Assembly (NCBI GenBank): GCA_051652645.1
Contig: JBOFUP010000056.1
Coordinates: forward strand, 1-48,447
DNA length: 48,447 nt
Direction of reading: 5' to 3'
DNA from: UBA7332 sp051652645
Lineage (GTDB): Bacteria > Bacteroidota > Bacteroidia > Bacteroidales > UBA7332
Below the pieces are notes generated by a model. It had not been told where the DNA came from and ran no database searches. It worked only from the letters and a program-made list of their open reading frames with translations. Numbering within the stretch: the first letter of the stretch is position 1; each line of letters starts with the position of its first letter. A program made the position numbers and the translations under genes. Below, piece by piece: positions 1-7,637 of this stretch.

Positions 1-127
1 TGTCAACCAACAATACGTTTGTAAACTCTACAGAAGCACCTCTTTCTGCTTCAACGCGGTGAACATACAATTTCTTGCCAGCTTCGGCTTTGAACTGCTG
101 TCCTTGAATCTCAACGATTACGTACAT
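1..127 (-). CDS. rplU: 50S ribosomal protein L21, N-terminal part (cut by window edge)
   Basis: The minus strand from an ATG at 127 reads MYVIVEIQGQQFKAEAGKKL and continues through a VHRVEAERG stretch to the window edge, about 42 codons. This is the N-terminus of ribosomal protein L21, a 23S rRNA-binding protein of the large subunit; the opening MYVIVEIQGQQ and the following VEF..VLLVD stretch are characteristic. The rest of the gene, and rpmA which usually follows it, lie outside the window. A good promoter sits 84-115 bases upstream of the start. Confidence 0.93.
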   Translation of the reverse strand, partial: MYVIVEIQGQQFKAEAGKKLYVHRVEAERGASVEFTNVLLVD

Positions 128-210
128 TGTTCTGAAAAAATTACGTATTTCTCCACAAGGCGGAGTGCATTGTGCCCTCTCTTTTACGGCCTAAATTGGA
201 ATCACGGCTA

Positions 211-242
211 CAAAAGTACTACTTTACTATATTACTTCCAAA
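211..242 (-). promoter_or_regulatory. Promoter of rplU
   Basis: On the minus strand TACTTTTG (218-211) matches the Bacteroidota -7 box TAnnTTTG, and TTTG (242-239) gives a -33 box with about 20 bases between. It lies just beyond the stop codon side of ftsE and reads toward rplU. Confidence 0.65.
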
Positions 243-253
243 CTTTTAAGTAA

Positions 254-946
254 CTATCTAACGATTTGTCCATCAACAACTGCAACCTCCAAAAGTGACT
301 CATCTTCACAATTAAGGACCCTCCCAGGAAAGTTAGAAGAGAAGTTCAAATTGTGAGTGGCCATAACAACAGTAGTTCCTTTTTTGCTAATATCATAAAG
401 CAACGACACAATCTGCCTAGCAGTCTCTGGATCGAGATTACCAGTAGGCTCATCTGCTAATATAATCTCTGGCTCATTAAGCAGAGCACGGGCTATGACT
501 ATACGCTGCTGCTCTCCCCCGGATAGTTCGTGCGGCATCTTATACCCTTTAGTATCCATATCCACAAGCTCAAGCACGCTATGTATTCTCTTTGCCATCT
601 CTTTGCGATCTTTCCATCCTGTTGCTCGGAGAACAAATTCCAAATTATCACTAACACTTCTATCTATTAGAAGCTGAAAATCTTGAAAAATAACACCTAA
701 CTTACGTCGAAGTAGAGGAATATGCTTACGTTTAATCTTCAACATATCATACCCAAGCACATTTGCCATACCTAGTGATATAGGAATATCCGCATATATA
801 GTCTTCATTAAACTACTTTTACCTGTGCCTACCCTTCCTATTAGATAGACAAATTCGCCACATCGTAGCTCCAGATCTACATCCTTGAGAACTCTGTTCT
901 CTTGACGGTAAACATCTACACCTTCGTATTTGAGTAATATTTCCAT
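254..946 (-). CDS. ftsE: FtsE-type cell division ABC transporter ATP-binding protein
   Basis: ATPase subunit of the FtsEX complex, which at the division septum couples ATP hydrolysis to control of peptidoglycan hydrolases. Visible motifs: Walker A GRVGTGKS at residues 37-44, Q-loop IFQDFQLL, ABC signature LSGGEQQR, Walker B IILADEPTGNLDPE and the H-loop ATHN. At 230 aa it has the usual FtsE length with a single nucleotide-binding domain. The Walker A with Arg-Val in place of the more common Pro-Ser is, from memory, typical of Bacteroidota FtsE. No ftsX lies next to it; in this phylum the permease is commonly encoded elsewhere. LolD-type ATPases are the main alternative, but the Walker A and the overall sequence favour FtsE. 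Confidence 0.88.
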   Translation of the reverse strand: MEILLKYEGVDVYRQENRVLKDVDLELRCGEFVYLIGRVGTGKSSLMKTIYADIPISLGMANVLGYDMLKIKRKHIPLLRRKLGVIFQDFQLLIDRSVSDNLEFVLRATGWKDRKEMAKRIHSVLELVDMDTKGYKMPHELSGGEQQRIVIARALLNEPEIILADEPTGNLDPETARQIVSLLYDISKKGTTVVMATHNLNFSSNFPGRVLNCEDESLLEVAVVDGQIVR

Positions 947-993
947 GTCTTACTGTTATGATCTTTGTTATGTTTCATAGAGATTCAATAGTA

Positions 994-1001
994 CAAATAT
1001 A
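994..1001 (-). promoter_or_regulatory. Probable -7 box of the ftsE promoter
   Basis: TATATTTG on the minus strand, 48 bases upstream of the ftsE start, matches TAnnTTTG. No clear -33 element is seen because the upstream bases form the terminator of the preceding gene. Confidence 0.45.
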
Positions 1002-1002
1002 T

Positions 1003-1042
1003 AAAAAAAAGAGGGGGAGAAGCTATGACTTCCCCCCCTTTT
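1003..1042 (-). terminator. Terminator of the dcu/CoA-binding unit
   Basis: A GC-rich hairpin (AAAGAGGGGGAGAAG paired with CTTCCCCCCCTTT around a 6-base loop) is followed on the minus strand by a run of T. It lies just after the stop codon of the CoA-binding gene. Confidence 0.75.
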
Positions 1043-1057
1043 CAAATATATAAACTA

Positions 1058-1432
1058 TTAGTACTGCTTGGTTGCCAAAAGCACAAGAGTACAAGCATCC
1101 AAGGTCTCTATTCCCAAATCATTTAAGCGATCTGCAAACTCAGGATTCTCAGTCCCTGGATTAAATATAACCCTACGTGGAGATAGCGACTCTATAAGAT
1201 CATAGTATCCCTGCTGATTCTTAGGGCCTAAGTACATAGTAACGGTGTGTATTGAATCTGCCTTTGGGAAGTGTGTCTCAATATTCACATCTCCTATCTT
1301 TCCAGCTCTACTACCAAAAGCAATCACTGGATGCCCATTGACTACCAACTGAGTAACCGCCTTGAAGGCATATCTCTCAGGATTCTCACTAGCTCCGATA
1401 ACTAGAGTCTTTTTTTTGCTATTTTCCATCAT
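1058..1432 (-). CDS. CoA-binding domain protein (YccU-like)
   Basis: Small soluble protein (124 aa) consisting of one CoA-binding Rossmann domain. It opens with the glycine-containing nucleotide loop LVIGASENPERYAFKA and contains the conserved VIFNPGTENPEF and TLVLL segments of the YccU/CoA_binding_2 family. The family binds coenzyme A in known structures but has no established cellular function. It lies 22 bases after the dcu-type transporter on the same strand and ahead of a strong terminator, so the two are probably co-transcribed. An alternative start one codon downstream (Met-Met) cannot be excluded. Confidence 0.82.
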   Translation of the reverse strand: MMENSKKKTLVIGASENPERYAFKAVTQLVVNGHPVIAFGSRAGKIGDVNIETHFPKADSIHTVTMYLGPKNQQGYYDLIESLSPRRVIFNPGTENPEFADRLNDLGIETLDACTLVLLATKQY

Positions 1433-1454
1433 TAGTATTATATTAGTTTATTAA

Positions 1455-2771
1455 TTACGCTCCATATAGTTGTATTAAAAGCAATCCTGTTGCAACCGCT
1501 GATATAGTAGCCACCATACCTGGCATCATAAACGAATGATTCAATACATACTTACCTATTCGTGTTGTACCTGTTCGGTCAAAATTAATTGCCGCTACAA
1601 CTGTTGGATAGTTAGGTATAAAGAAATAACCGTTTACTGCAGGAAACATCGCAATCAACATATAAGGTGATATAGAAAGGGCCAACCCCAATGGCATAAG
1701 CGCTCTAACAGTTGCCGCTTGACTATATAAAAGGATAGACATCACAAATAGTGCCAAACCAAACAACCAAGGCATCTCCATCACTACTGATTCAATAGAA
1801 CTTTTTAGCTCTACCATATTTCCATTTAGGAATGTATCTCCCATCCATGCAATACCGAAAATAGCAACAACCGCCTGCATTCCAGCAGTAAAAACAGAAC
1901 CTTGAGCTGCTTTAACTCCATCAGTACCTGTAATCAAAAGTATCAAAGCTGCTGCCGACAACATTATTATCTCAATAATTGCAGGCATATCCAACATTCT
2001 CTCTACCCCACCAACAATAAATGATGGTCTTAAAGACTCTATCGAACCAAAGAGCACAATACATAGGGTTGCAAAAATAAATATAAACACAGAGGTTGCT
2101 GCCTTGCCTTTATGAAGAATATCTTTTGTAGAGTGAGTACTCTCTCTAAACTCTCCATTAGCAACTCTTTTTTGAAACTCAGGATCATCAACAAGCTCCT
2201 TGCCCACTTTCAAAGAGAAAAATGCACCTACCAAGACCCCAACAAGAGTAGCTGGAACTGATATTTTCATTATATCAAACAGAGTCAAATCAAAGCCTGC
2301 AACAAGACCCAAAAGAGCCACTGTGGCAGCCGAAATAGGACTTGCTGTGATAGCCTGCTGTGATGCAATAACAGCGATACCTAATGGTCTCTCTGGTCTA
2401 ACTTTTGTCTCCGTCGCAACCTCAGCTATCACTGGAAGTATGGAATAAGAGACGTGCCCCGTACCTGCTATGAAAGTAAAGAAATAAGTAACAAGAGGAC
2501 TCAAAATAGTTATTCTCTCTGGATGCTTGCGGAGCATCTTCTCTGCTACCTTAACCATAAGATCCAAGCCACCAGCTGCCTGCATACAGCCTGCTGCTGA
2601 GATCACAGCTACAATCATCAACATCACATCAATAGGAGGTGCTGTAGGCTCTAAACCAAACATAAAAGTCAGCACTGCAAGCCCGACTCCACCCATTACT
2701 CCAAGACCAATCCCACCAAGTCGCGCACCAATAATGATTGCGACAAGAACAAATAAAAGTTGTACTAGCAT
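1455..2771 (-). CDS. dcuB: Anaerobic C4-dicarboxylate transporter (DcuA/DcuB family)
   Basis: Inner-membrane carrier of 438 aa, the usual Dcu length, expected to exchange fumarate, malate or aspartate for succinate during anaerobic fumarate respiration. The sequence is hydrophobic throughout with about 10-12 membrane segments. The conserved FIAGTGHVSYSILPVIAEVA stretch (around residues 112-131), the ASQQAITASPISAATVAL motif and the C-terminal YPTVVAAINFDRTGTTRIGKYV segment are hallmarks of DcuA/DcuB. A choice between DcuA and DcuB cannot be made safely from sequence; dcuB is the symbol usually given in Bacteroides. The CoA-binding gene follows closely. Confidence 0.9.
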   Translation of the reverse strand: MLVQLLFVLVAIIIGARLGGIGLGVMGGVGLAVLTFMFGLEPTAPPIDVMLMIVAVISAAGCMQAAGGLDLMVKVAEKMLRKHPERITILSPLVTYFFTFIAGTGHVSYSILPVIAEVATETKVRPERPLGIAVIASQQAITASPISAATVALLGLVAGFDLTLFDIMKISVPATLVGVLVGAFFSLKVGKELVDDPEFQKRVANGEFRESTHSTKDILHKGKAATSVFIFIFATLCIVLFGSIESLRPSFIVGGVERMLDMPAIIEIIMLSAAALILLITGTDGVKAAQGSVFTAGMQAVVAIFGIAWMGDTFLNGNMVELKSSIESVVMEMPWLFGLALFVMSILLYSQAATVRALMPLGLALSISPYMLIAMFPAVNGYFFIPNYPTVVAAINFDRTGTTRIGKYVLNHSFMMPGMVATISAVATGLLLIQLYGA

Positions 2772-2847
2772 AATAAATTATTATGAATTTACTGATTTGG
2801 ATCAACGAGGTGAACCAAAAGATGAAACAAAAAAAGAGGAAAAAAGT

Positions 2848-2877
2848 TTGTATTCTAAAAATTATACACTATCTTTG
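2848..2877 (+). promoter_or_regulatory. Promoter of tRNA-Arg
   Basis: TTG at 2848-2850 and TATCTTTG at 2870-2877, 19 bases apart, form an exact TTG-N19-TAnnTTTG promoter. The tRNA begins about 43 bases downstream. Confidence 0.8.
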
Positions 2878-2882
2878 TACCC

Positions 2883-2908
2883 GTAATCGAGAGACAACGC
2901 ACGATTAC
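2883..2908 (+). other. Hairpin in the tRNA-Arg 5' leader
   Basis: GTAATCG (2883-2889) and CGATTAC (2902-2908) are perfect inverted repeats around a 12-base loop. They lie at the expected 5' end of the primary transcript, before the mature tRNA. A related hairpin precedes tRNA-Asp. Confidence 0.55.
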
Positions 2909-2920
2909 AAAACAACAAAG

Positions 2921-2994
2921 GGTTCCGTAGCTCAACTGAATAGAGCATCTGACTACGGATCAGAAGGTTACAGGTTTGAATCCTGTCGGGATCA
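2921..2994 (+). tRNA. tRNA-Arg (ACG)
   Basis: A full cloverleaf of 74 bases can be drawn: acceptor GGTTCCG with CGGGATC, D stem GCTC/GAGC, anticodon stem TCTGA/TCAGA around the loop CTACGGA (anticodon ACG), T stem ACAGG/CCTGT, discriminator A. The 3' CCA is not encoded. The D loop reads AACTGAATA and so lacks the usual G18-G19 pair. ACG would be deaminated to ICG by TadA to read CGU, CGC and CGA. Confidence 0.95.
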
Positions 2995-2997
2995 CCC

Positions 2998-3046
2998 TTA
3001 AACTCCTAATGGTTTAATAACATAAACTATTAGGAGTTTTTTTTAT
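2998..3046 (+). terminator. Terminator of tRNA-Arg
   Basis: AAACTCCTAATGGTTT and AAACTATTAGGAGTTT form a hairpin followed by a T run directly after the tRNA. Confidence 0.8.
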
Positions 3047-3074
3047 AGACCTACCTCAACCCCGCAGTAAGCCC

Positions 3075-3128
3075 ACAAAAAAACAACATAATAATCGCCT
3101 CCATCCTATCAAGATGGAGGCGATTATC
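3075..3128 (-). terminator. Terminator of the tgt-lptG unit
   Basis: TAATCGCCTCCATC and GATGGAGGCGATTA form a 14-bp hairpin (3092-3126). On the minus strand it is followed by a T-rich stretch, just after the lptG stop. Confidence 0.75.
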
Positions 3129-3146
3129 TTATCTATTGTAACCCTA

Positions 3147-4220
3147 TTAATTAGGTGCTTTCCTATATAAATAGTAAGCTATTCCCGCATAAATAATATT
3201 AGGTATCCAAACAGCTACCCGAGGAGATGTTTGCCCACTAACGGCAAAACTAGATGTAACGGTCATAAAGAGAATATATCCAAAGCTCAAGCCTAGACCT
3301 ATACCAATATTAAGACCCATTCCACCCTTAACCTTCCTTGCAGAGACAGCAGCCCCTATTATAGTTAAGATAAATGATGCGAGCGACATTGCAAAGCGAC
3401 GCTCATACTCTATTTCAAAATCTTTTATATTACCAATACCACGCATACGCTGTTTCTCTATATAATTATAGAGACGAGGAGTGGTCATCTGCTTTTCATC
3501 TCCAAATGAGATAAGAAAATCTTGAGGCTCAATTGTAATAATAGTATCCAATGAACTTCCCTTAGTAATAACTTCAGTCATACCATTGAAATCCCTAATA
3601 AGATATTCTCGCATTGTCCACTTATATCCATCATCATACTTTGCAGATTGAGCTGTCAAACGAGATTTCAACTGCTTGCCCTCAAACTTCTCAAGAGAGA
3701 ATCTATATGCTGTCTTCGAAGGATTGTCATAACGCTCCATGTAGGCAATAACTCCAGTATCAACCTGCATCTGAATATTAGTCGCATACTCCACCTTCTT
3801 ATTCTTCATATATGTATTCTGAAATTCTATCATCTTCACATTACCCTGAGGAATAACATAACTACTCAGATAGAAATTTACAGCCGCTATAAGAAAAGCT
3901 GAAAATATATATGGCCTCAAAAGACGCTTAAAACTCATTCCACATGAAAGCATAGCTATCACCTCTGAATTATCCGCTAGTTTTGAGGTAAAAAAGATCA
4001 CCGCAATAAAGGTAAATAGCGGACTAAACATATTGGCAAAGAATGGCACAAAATTGGCATAGTAATCTAATGCAATAGCCTTAACTGGAGCATTCTTACT
4101 CAAGAACTTATCTAGATTCTCATTAATATCAAACACCACAGCGATGGAGATAATCAAGAGTATCGAGAATACATACGTACCTAAGAACTTCCTTATGATA
4201 TACCAATCTAGTTTCTTCAT
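3147..4220 (-). CDS. lptG: LptF/LptG-family lipopolysaccharide export permease
   Basis: Inner-membrane permease of the YjgP/YjgQ family, which with LptB2 and LptC pulls lipopolysaccharide from the inner membrane onto the Lpt bridge. The 357-aa protein has the expected order: N-terminal cytoplasmic start LDWYIIRKFLGTY, membrane segments near residues 13-33, 55-75 and 98-118, a periplasmic jellyroll-like stretch (about 125-265), then three more segments at the C-terminus. The FANMFSPLFTFIAVIFFTSKLA region and LLRPYIFSAFLI are typical. It lies 15 bases behind tgt on the same strand, an arrangement I recall as common in Bacteroidales. LptF and LptG are hard to tell apart by eye, so the symbol is provisional. 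Confidence 0.85.
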   Translation of the reverse strand: MKKLDWYIIRKFLGTYVFSILLIISIAVVFDINENLDKFLSKNAPVKAIALDYYANFVPFFANMFSPLFTFIAVIFFTSKLADNSEVIAMLSCGMSFKRLLRPYIFSAFLIAAVNFYLSSYVIPQGNVKMIEFQNTYMKNKKVEYATNIQMQVDTGVIAYMERYDNPSKTAYRFSLEKFEGKQLKSRLTAQSAKYDDGYKWTMREYLIRDFNGMTEVITKGSSLDTIITIEPQDFLISFGDEKQMTTPRLYNYIEKQRMRGIGNIKDFEIEYERRFAMSLASFILTIIGAAVSARKVKGGMGLNIGIGLGLSFGYILFMTVTSSFAVSGQTSPRVAVWIPNIIYAGIAYYLYRKAPN

Positions 4221-4235
4221 ATTATTGTAGAAGTA

Positions 4236-5366
4236 TTATAGTCTTTGTGATACGCGCACTATCATCTCTCGCTTCCATGAAGCAAAATCTCCTGCAATAA
4301 TATGCTTACGAGCCTCTTGAGTCAACCATACATAGAAAGCCAAGTTATGTATCGAAGCTATTTGAAGTGCCAATAGCTCATCACTAACAAATAAATGTCG
4401 TAAATAAGCCTTTGAATAGAAAGTATCAACATAAGAAGCACCATCTGCCTCAATTGGCGAGAAATCATTCGACCACTTCTTATTCTTCATATTCATAATG
4501 CCATTTTTTGTAAACAACATACCATTACGGCCGTTACGAGTTGGCATTACACAGTCAAACATATCAACTCCCCTCTCAATAGCCTCAAGGATATTTGCAG
4601 GAGTTCCCACTCCCATCAAATAACGTGGCTTATCCGTCGGAAGTATCTCATTGACAACCTCTATCATCTCATACATCTTCTCTGCAGGCTCTCCTACAGC
4701 AAGACCACCGATAGCATTACCCTCAGCCCCCTGATCTACAACATGTTTTGCTGCATCTCGACGAAGCTCTGGGAAAGTACACCCCTGTACAATTGGGAAG
4801 AAAGTTTGGCTATAACCATACTTATCATCGGTCTCACGAAATCTCTTAAGCCCCCTCTCCAACCAGCGCTGAGTCAATCTAAGAGAATTCTTTGCATAAG
4901 CATAATCTGACTGCCCTGGAGGACACTCATCAAAAGCCATCATAATATCCGCACCAATAGTACGCTGAATATCTACTACATTCTCTGGTGTAAAAAAGTG
5001 CTTTGAACCGTCAATATGAGAACGAAACTCCGCTCCTTCCTCTCTCAACTTACGAATAGCCGATAATGAGAATACCTGAAAACCTCCTGAATCAGTAAGT
5101 ATAGGACCATCCCAACCATTAAATTTATGCAGTCCTCCAGCTTGTTCCAAAACATCTAACTTTGGCCTAAGATAGAGGTGATATGTATTTCCTAATATAA
5201 TCTGAGCCTTTATATCCTCCTTCAACTCCTTTACATGAACTGCCTTTACAGAACCAACTGTACCTACAGGCATAAATATCGGCGTCAATATTTTTCCATG
5301 ATCAGTTGTTATCTCCCCTGCTCTAGCATCTGAGTTGACATCAGTGTATTGTAATTTAAAATCCAT
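4236..5366 (-). CDS. tgt: Queuine tRNA-ribosyltransferase
   Basis: Exchanges guanine-34 for preQ1 in tRNAs with GUN anticodons (Asp, Asn, His, Tyr), the first tRNA-level step to queuosine. The 376-aa TIM-barrel protein shows LTDSGGFQVFSL (catalytic Asp), VQGCTFPELR, AIGGLAVGEP and the nucleophile region MFDCVMPTRNGRNGML. The C-terminal zinc site is altered: where well-studied bacterial enzymes have a C-x-C-x2-C cluster, this protein has G, S and D in the stretch IEADGASYVDTFYS, although the later His (SIHNLAFY) is kept. lptG follows 15 bases downstream. The tRNA-Asp(GTC) in this window is an expected substrate. Confidence 0.94.
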   Translation of the reverse strand: MDFKLQYTDVNSDARAGEITTDHGKILTPIFMPVGTVGSVKAVHVKELKEDIKAQIILGNTYHLYLRPKLDVLEQAGGLHKFNGWDGPILTDSGGFQVFSLSAIRKLREEGAEFRSHIDGSKHFFTPENVVDIQRTIGADIMMAFDECPPGQSDYAYAKNSLRLTQRWLERGLKRFRETDDKYGYSQTFFPIVQGCTFPELRRDAAKHVVDQGAEGNAIGGLAVGEPAEKMYEMIEVVNEILPTDKPRYLMGVGTPANILEAIERGVDMFDCVMPTRNGRNGMLFTKNGIMNMKNKKWSNDFSPIEADGASYVDTFYSKAYLRHLFVSDELLALQIASIHNLAFYVWLTQEARKHIIAGDFASWKREMIVRVSQRL

Positions 5367-5396
5367 CTATTATCTATCTGTTTGTCAATTATGCTA

Positions 5397-5404
5397 CAAA
5401 GATA
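5397..5404 (-). promoter_or_regulatory. Probable -7 box of the tgt promoter
   Basis: TATCTTTG on the minus strand, 31 bases upstream of the tgt ATG, matches TAnnTTTG. No good -33 element was found. Confidence 0.5.
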
Positions 5405-5551
5405 GGAAAACTTTTCGAGCAGCGAAGATGCTTCAATATAGCAATAGTTAATAAAGAGATGCTTTTGAACAAAGCATAATTTAGACGTGTTCTCAATATA
5501 TAGTTTACGAAACGCAATTCTTGTTAACCAAAACAAAAAATACACCACATT

Positions 5552-5956
5552 ATGAGAAACCTTAACTATATCTTAATCTTCTTTTCACTACTATTCTTAG
5601 CTGTGTCCTGCTCCGAGGACAAAAGACTAGAACATAATGCCCAAAAAGGATTAAAAGCTTTTTATTCAGGAGACTTTGACAAAGCGGCCAGATACTCAAC
5701 CCCAAGATCTAAAGAGATATTGATGGAGATGAAAGAACTTATTGGAACTGACAGACTCACCAGTACACAAAAAGGGATCTTCAATATCAAACTAATCAAT
5801 ACGACAAGATCTAGCACCTCAGCAGAAATAACATACGAGGTCATTAACGAATCAATTGGCCGTAATAAGTACACAGAATTTGAAATTAGCAATATTAAAG
5901 AGGTAGCAAGAATGGAAAAGATAGATGGACATTGGCTATTAGAGTTCGAAAACTAG
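5552..5956 (+). CDS. Small lipoprotein, DUF4878-like
   Basis: A 134-aa protein with a lipoprotein signal peptide: MRNLNYILIFFSLLFLAVSC, with the lipidated Cys at residue 20 followed by Ser-Glu-Asp. The mature part alternates helix (a tetratricopeptide-like GLKAFYSGDFDKAARYSTP) with beta strands rich in Thr and Glu, resembling the NTF2-like fold of DUF4878-type proteins of Bacteroidota. The function is unknown; it probably faces the periplasm or the cell surface. It stands alone, divergent from tgt and convergent with the tyrosine phenol-lyase gene. Confidence 0.75.
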   Translation: MRNLNYILIFFSLLFLAVSCSEDKRLEHNAQKGLKAFYSGDFDKAARYSTPRSKEILMEMKELIGTDRLTSTQKGIFNIKLINTTRSSTSAEITYEVINESIGRNKYTEFEISNIKEVARMEKIDGHWLLEFEN

Positions 5957-6067
5957 CAATAAAAAGAATGAGCGCAAAGAGCTAACTCTTCACACTCATT
6001 CAACCCTAATAAAAAAGACTTCAGAACAGAGGCCTGAAGACCCTTTCGAGTAAAAAACTTATATAAA

Positions 6068-7450
6068 TTAAATCTCTTCGAATCTAGCGGTAAAAAAACG
6101 AAGCTGACGAGGCTCATACACAAACTTAAGTCCTCTTATCTGCTCCTTATGATTATACAACTTAATAACAGCATCAGCCACAACATCCATATGACGATAA
6201 GTATAAACCCGTCTTGGAATGGTCAATCTGACAGTCTCTAGCTTTGGTGCATGATTCAGACCTGTACTCTTATCTCTTCCGGCCGAAACAATACCCCTTT
6301 CCATACTTCTAACACCAGACTCGACATACAGATTAGCTGCTAGTGATTGTGCTGGCAGCTGATCCTGTGTCAAGTGTGGACAAAAACGACGTGCATCCAA
6401 AAATACAGCATGACCACCTACAGGCTCAATAATTGGTACACCAGCTTCCTTCAAACGATCACCGAGATAGCGAACCTGCTTAATCCTGTGCTCAATATAC
6501 TCAAACTGCATAGACTCTTTCAACCCTATAGCCATAGCCTCCATATCACGACCAGCTAGACCTCCATAAGAAGGCATACCCTCGTAAACAACTACCAACT
6601 CTTTTGATTGCATAAAAAGCTCTTCATCATTCATACATAAAAAGCCACCTATATTAACTAAGCAATCCTTCTTACCAGACATTGTACAACCATCAGAATA
6701 GCTAAACATCTCGTGAACAATCTCCTTAATGCTTTTATCCTCAAAGCCCGCTTCTCTCTCTTTAATGAAGTAAGCATTCTCTACACAACGAGTAGCATCA
6801 TAAAACACCTTGATACCATGCTTCGAAGTCAACTCTCTTACCTCTCTCATGTTTCTCATCGACACCGGCTGACCTCCTGCAAGATTTACAGTTACAGCAA
6901 GACAGACGTAAGCTATATTCTCTGCGCCTTTCAACTCTATTAGCTCCTCCAATTTCTTCAGGTCAATATCACCCTTAAATGGTGCTACAAGAGAAGCATC
7001 ATGAGCTTGATCATTTATAATATCAACAAATACACCCCCATTCCTTTCTTGATGGTATCGAGTTGTTGTAAAATACATATTACCAGGTACATATTGGCCA
7101 GGCTTTATGCAAATCTGCGAAAGTAAATTCTCGGCCCCTCGCCCTTGGTGAGTAGGCACCATATATCTAAACCCAAACAACTCTCTTACCGTCTCCTCAA
7201 GATGAAAGAAGTTACGACTACCTGCATAGGCCTCATCACCCTGCATCATACCTCCCCACTGCTTATCACTCATCGCATTAGTTCCACTATCTGTAAGGAG
7301 ATCAATATATACATCCTCGGAATTAATCAAGAAAGTATTAAACCCAGACTCTCGAATAACCCTTTCTCTCTCTTCTCGACTATTCATTTTAACCGGCTCC
7401 ACACTCTTTATACGAAATGGTTCCGCTGGATAATTTTTCATGTCTAGCAT
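6068..7450 (-). CDS. tpl: Tyrosine phenol-lyase
   Basis: PLP-dependent beta-elimination of L-tyrosine to phenol, pyruvate and ammonia. The 460-aa protein closely follows the Citrobacter freundii enzyme as remembered, from NYPAEPFRIKSVE to the end. The PLP lysine is Lys261 in TMSGKKDC. Residues that distinguish tyrosine phenol-lyase from tryptophanase are present: Thr128, Met383 and Arg385 (in GVRSMERG) and Phe452-Phe453 (in RQLRFFTARF). Tryptophanase is therefore unlikely. The reading frame could also start at Met4 (MKNYPAEP). The gene stands alone, with no aromatic amino acid permease or TyrR-like regulator next to it, and is divergent from cas1. Confidence 0.95.
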   Translation of the reverse strand: MLDMKNYPAEPFRIKSVEPVKMNSREERERVIRESGFNTFLINSEDVYIDLLTDSGTNAMSDKQWGGMMQGDEAYAGSRNFFHLEETVRELFGFRYMVPTHQGRGAENLLSQICIKPGQYVPGNMYFTTTRYHQERNGGVFVDIINDQAHDASLVAPFKGDIDLKKLEELIELKGAENIAYVCLAVTVNLAGGQPVSMRNMREVRELTSKHGIKVFYDATRCVENAYFIKEREAGFEDKSIKEIVHEMFSYSDGCTMSGKKDCLVNIGGFLCMNDEELFMQSKELVVVYEGMPSYGGLAGRDMEAMAIGLKESMQFEYIEHRIKQVRYLGDRLKEAGVPIIEPVGGHAVFLDARRFCPHLTQDQLPAQSLAANLYVESGVRSMERGIVSAGRDKSTGLNHAPKLETVRLTIPRRVYTYRHMDVVADAVIKLYNHKEQIRGLKFVYEPRQLRFFTARFEEI

Positions 7451-7607
7451 AGCAATAATAATTTAGAATTAGATTTATGTTAACAACTTTATTCGTGTTG
7501 CAAATTAGTCTTTTATTTTAAATAAACAACAAATTGAATAAGAATCTTTTTCTATATTATTCACTACAACACTATTACAATAAACAATATTAAACAATTC
7601 AGCGTTA

Positions 7608-7615
7608 TAACTTTG
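7608..7615 (+). promoter_or_regulatory. Probable -7 box of the cas1 promoter
   Basis: TAACTTTG, 22 bases upstream of the cas1 ATG, matches TAnnTTTG exactly. No -33 element is evident. Confidence 0.45.
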
Positions 7616-7637
7616 TCTAACCAATACAAATACACAT

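Noticed and set aside
2527..3001. Open frames crossing the dcu start and tRNA-Arg on the plus strand
   Set aside because: They overlap the Dcu N-terminus, the tRNA promoter and the tRNA itself, and the peptides have no recognisable features.
5309..5548. 79-codon minus-strand frame upstream of tgt
   Set aside because: It runs through the tgt promoter and start in another frame, with no credible start context.
5968..6003. Hairpin after the small lipoprotein gene (GAATGAG with CTCATTC)
   Set aside because: The stem is interrupted by internal mismatches and no T run follows, so it was not listed as a terminator.
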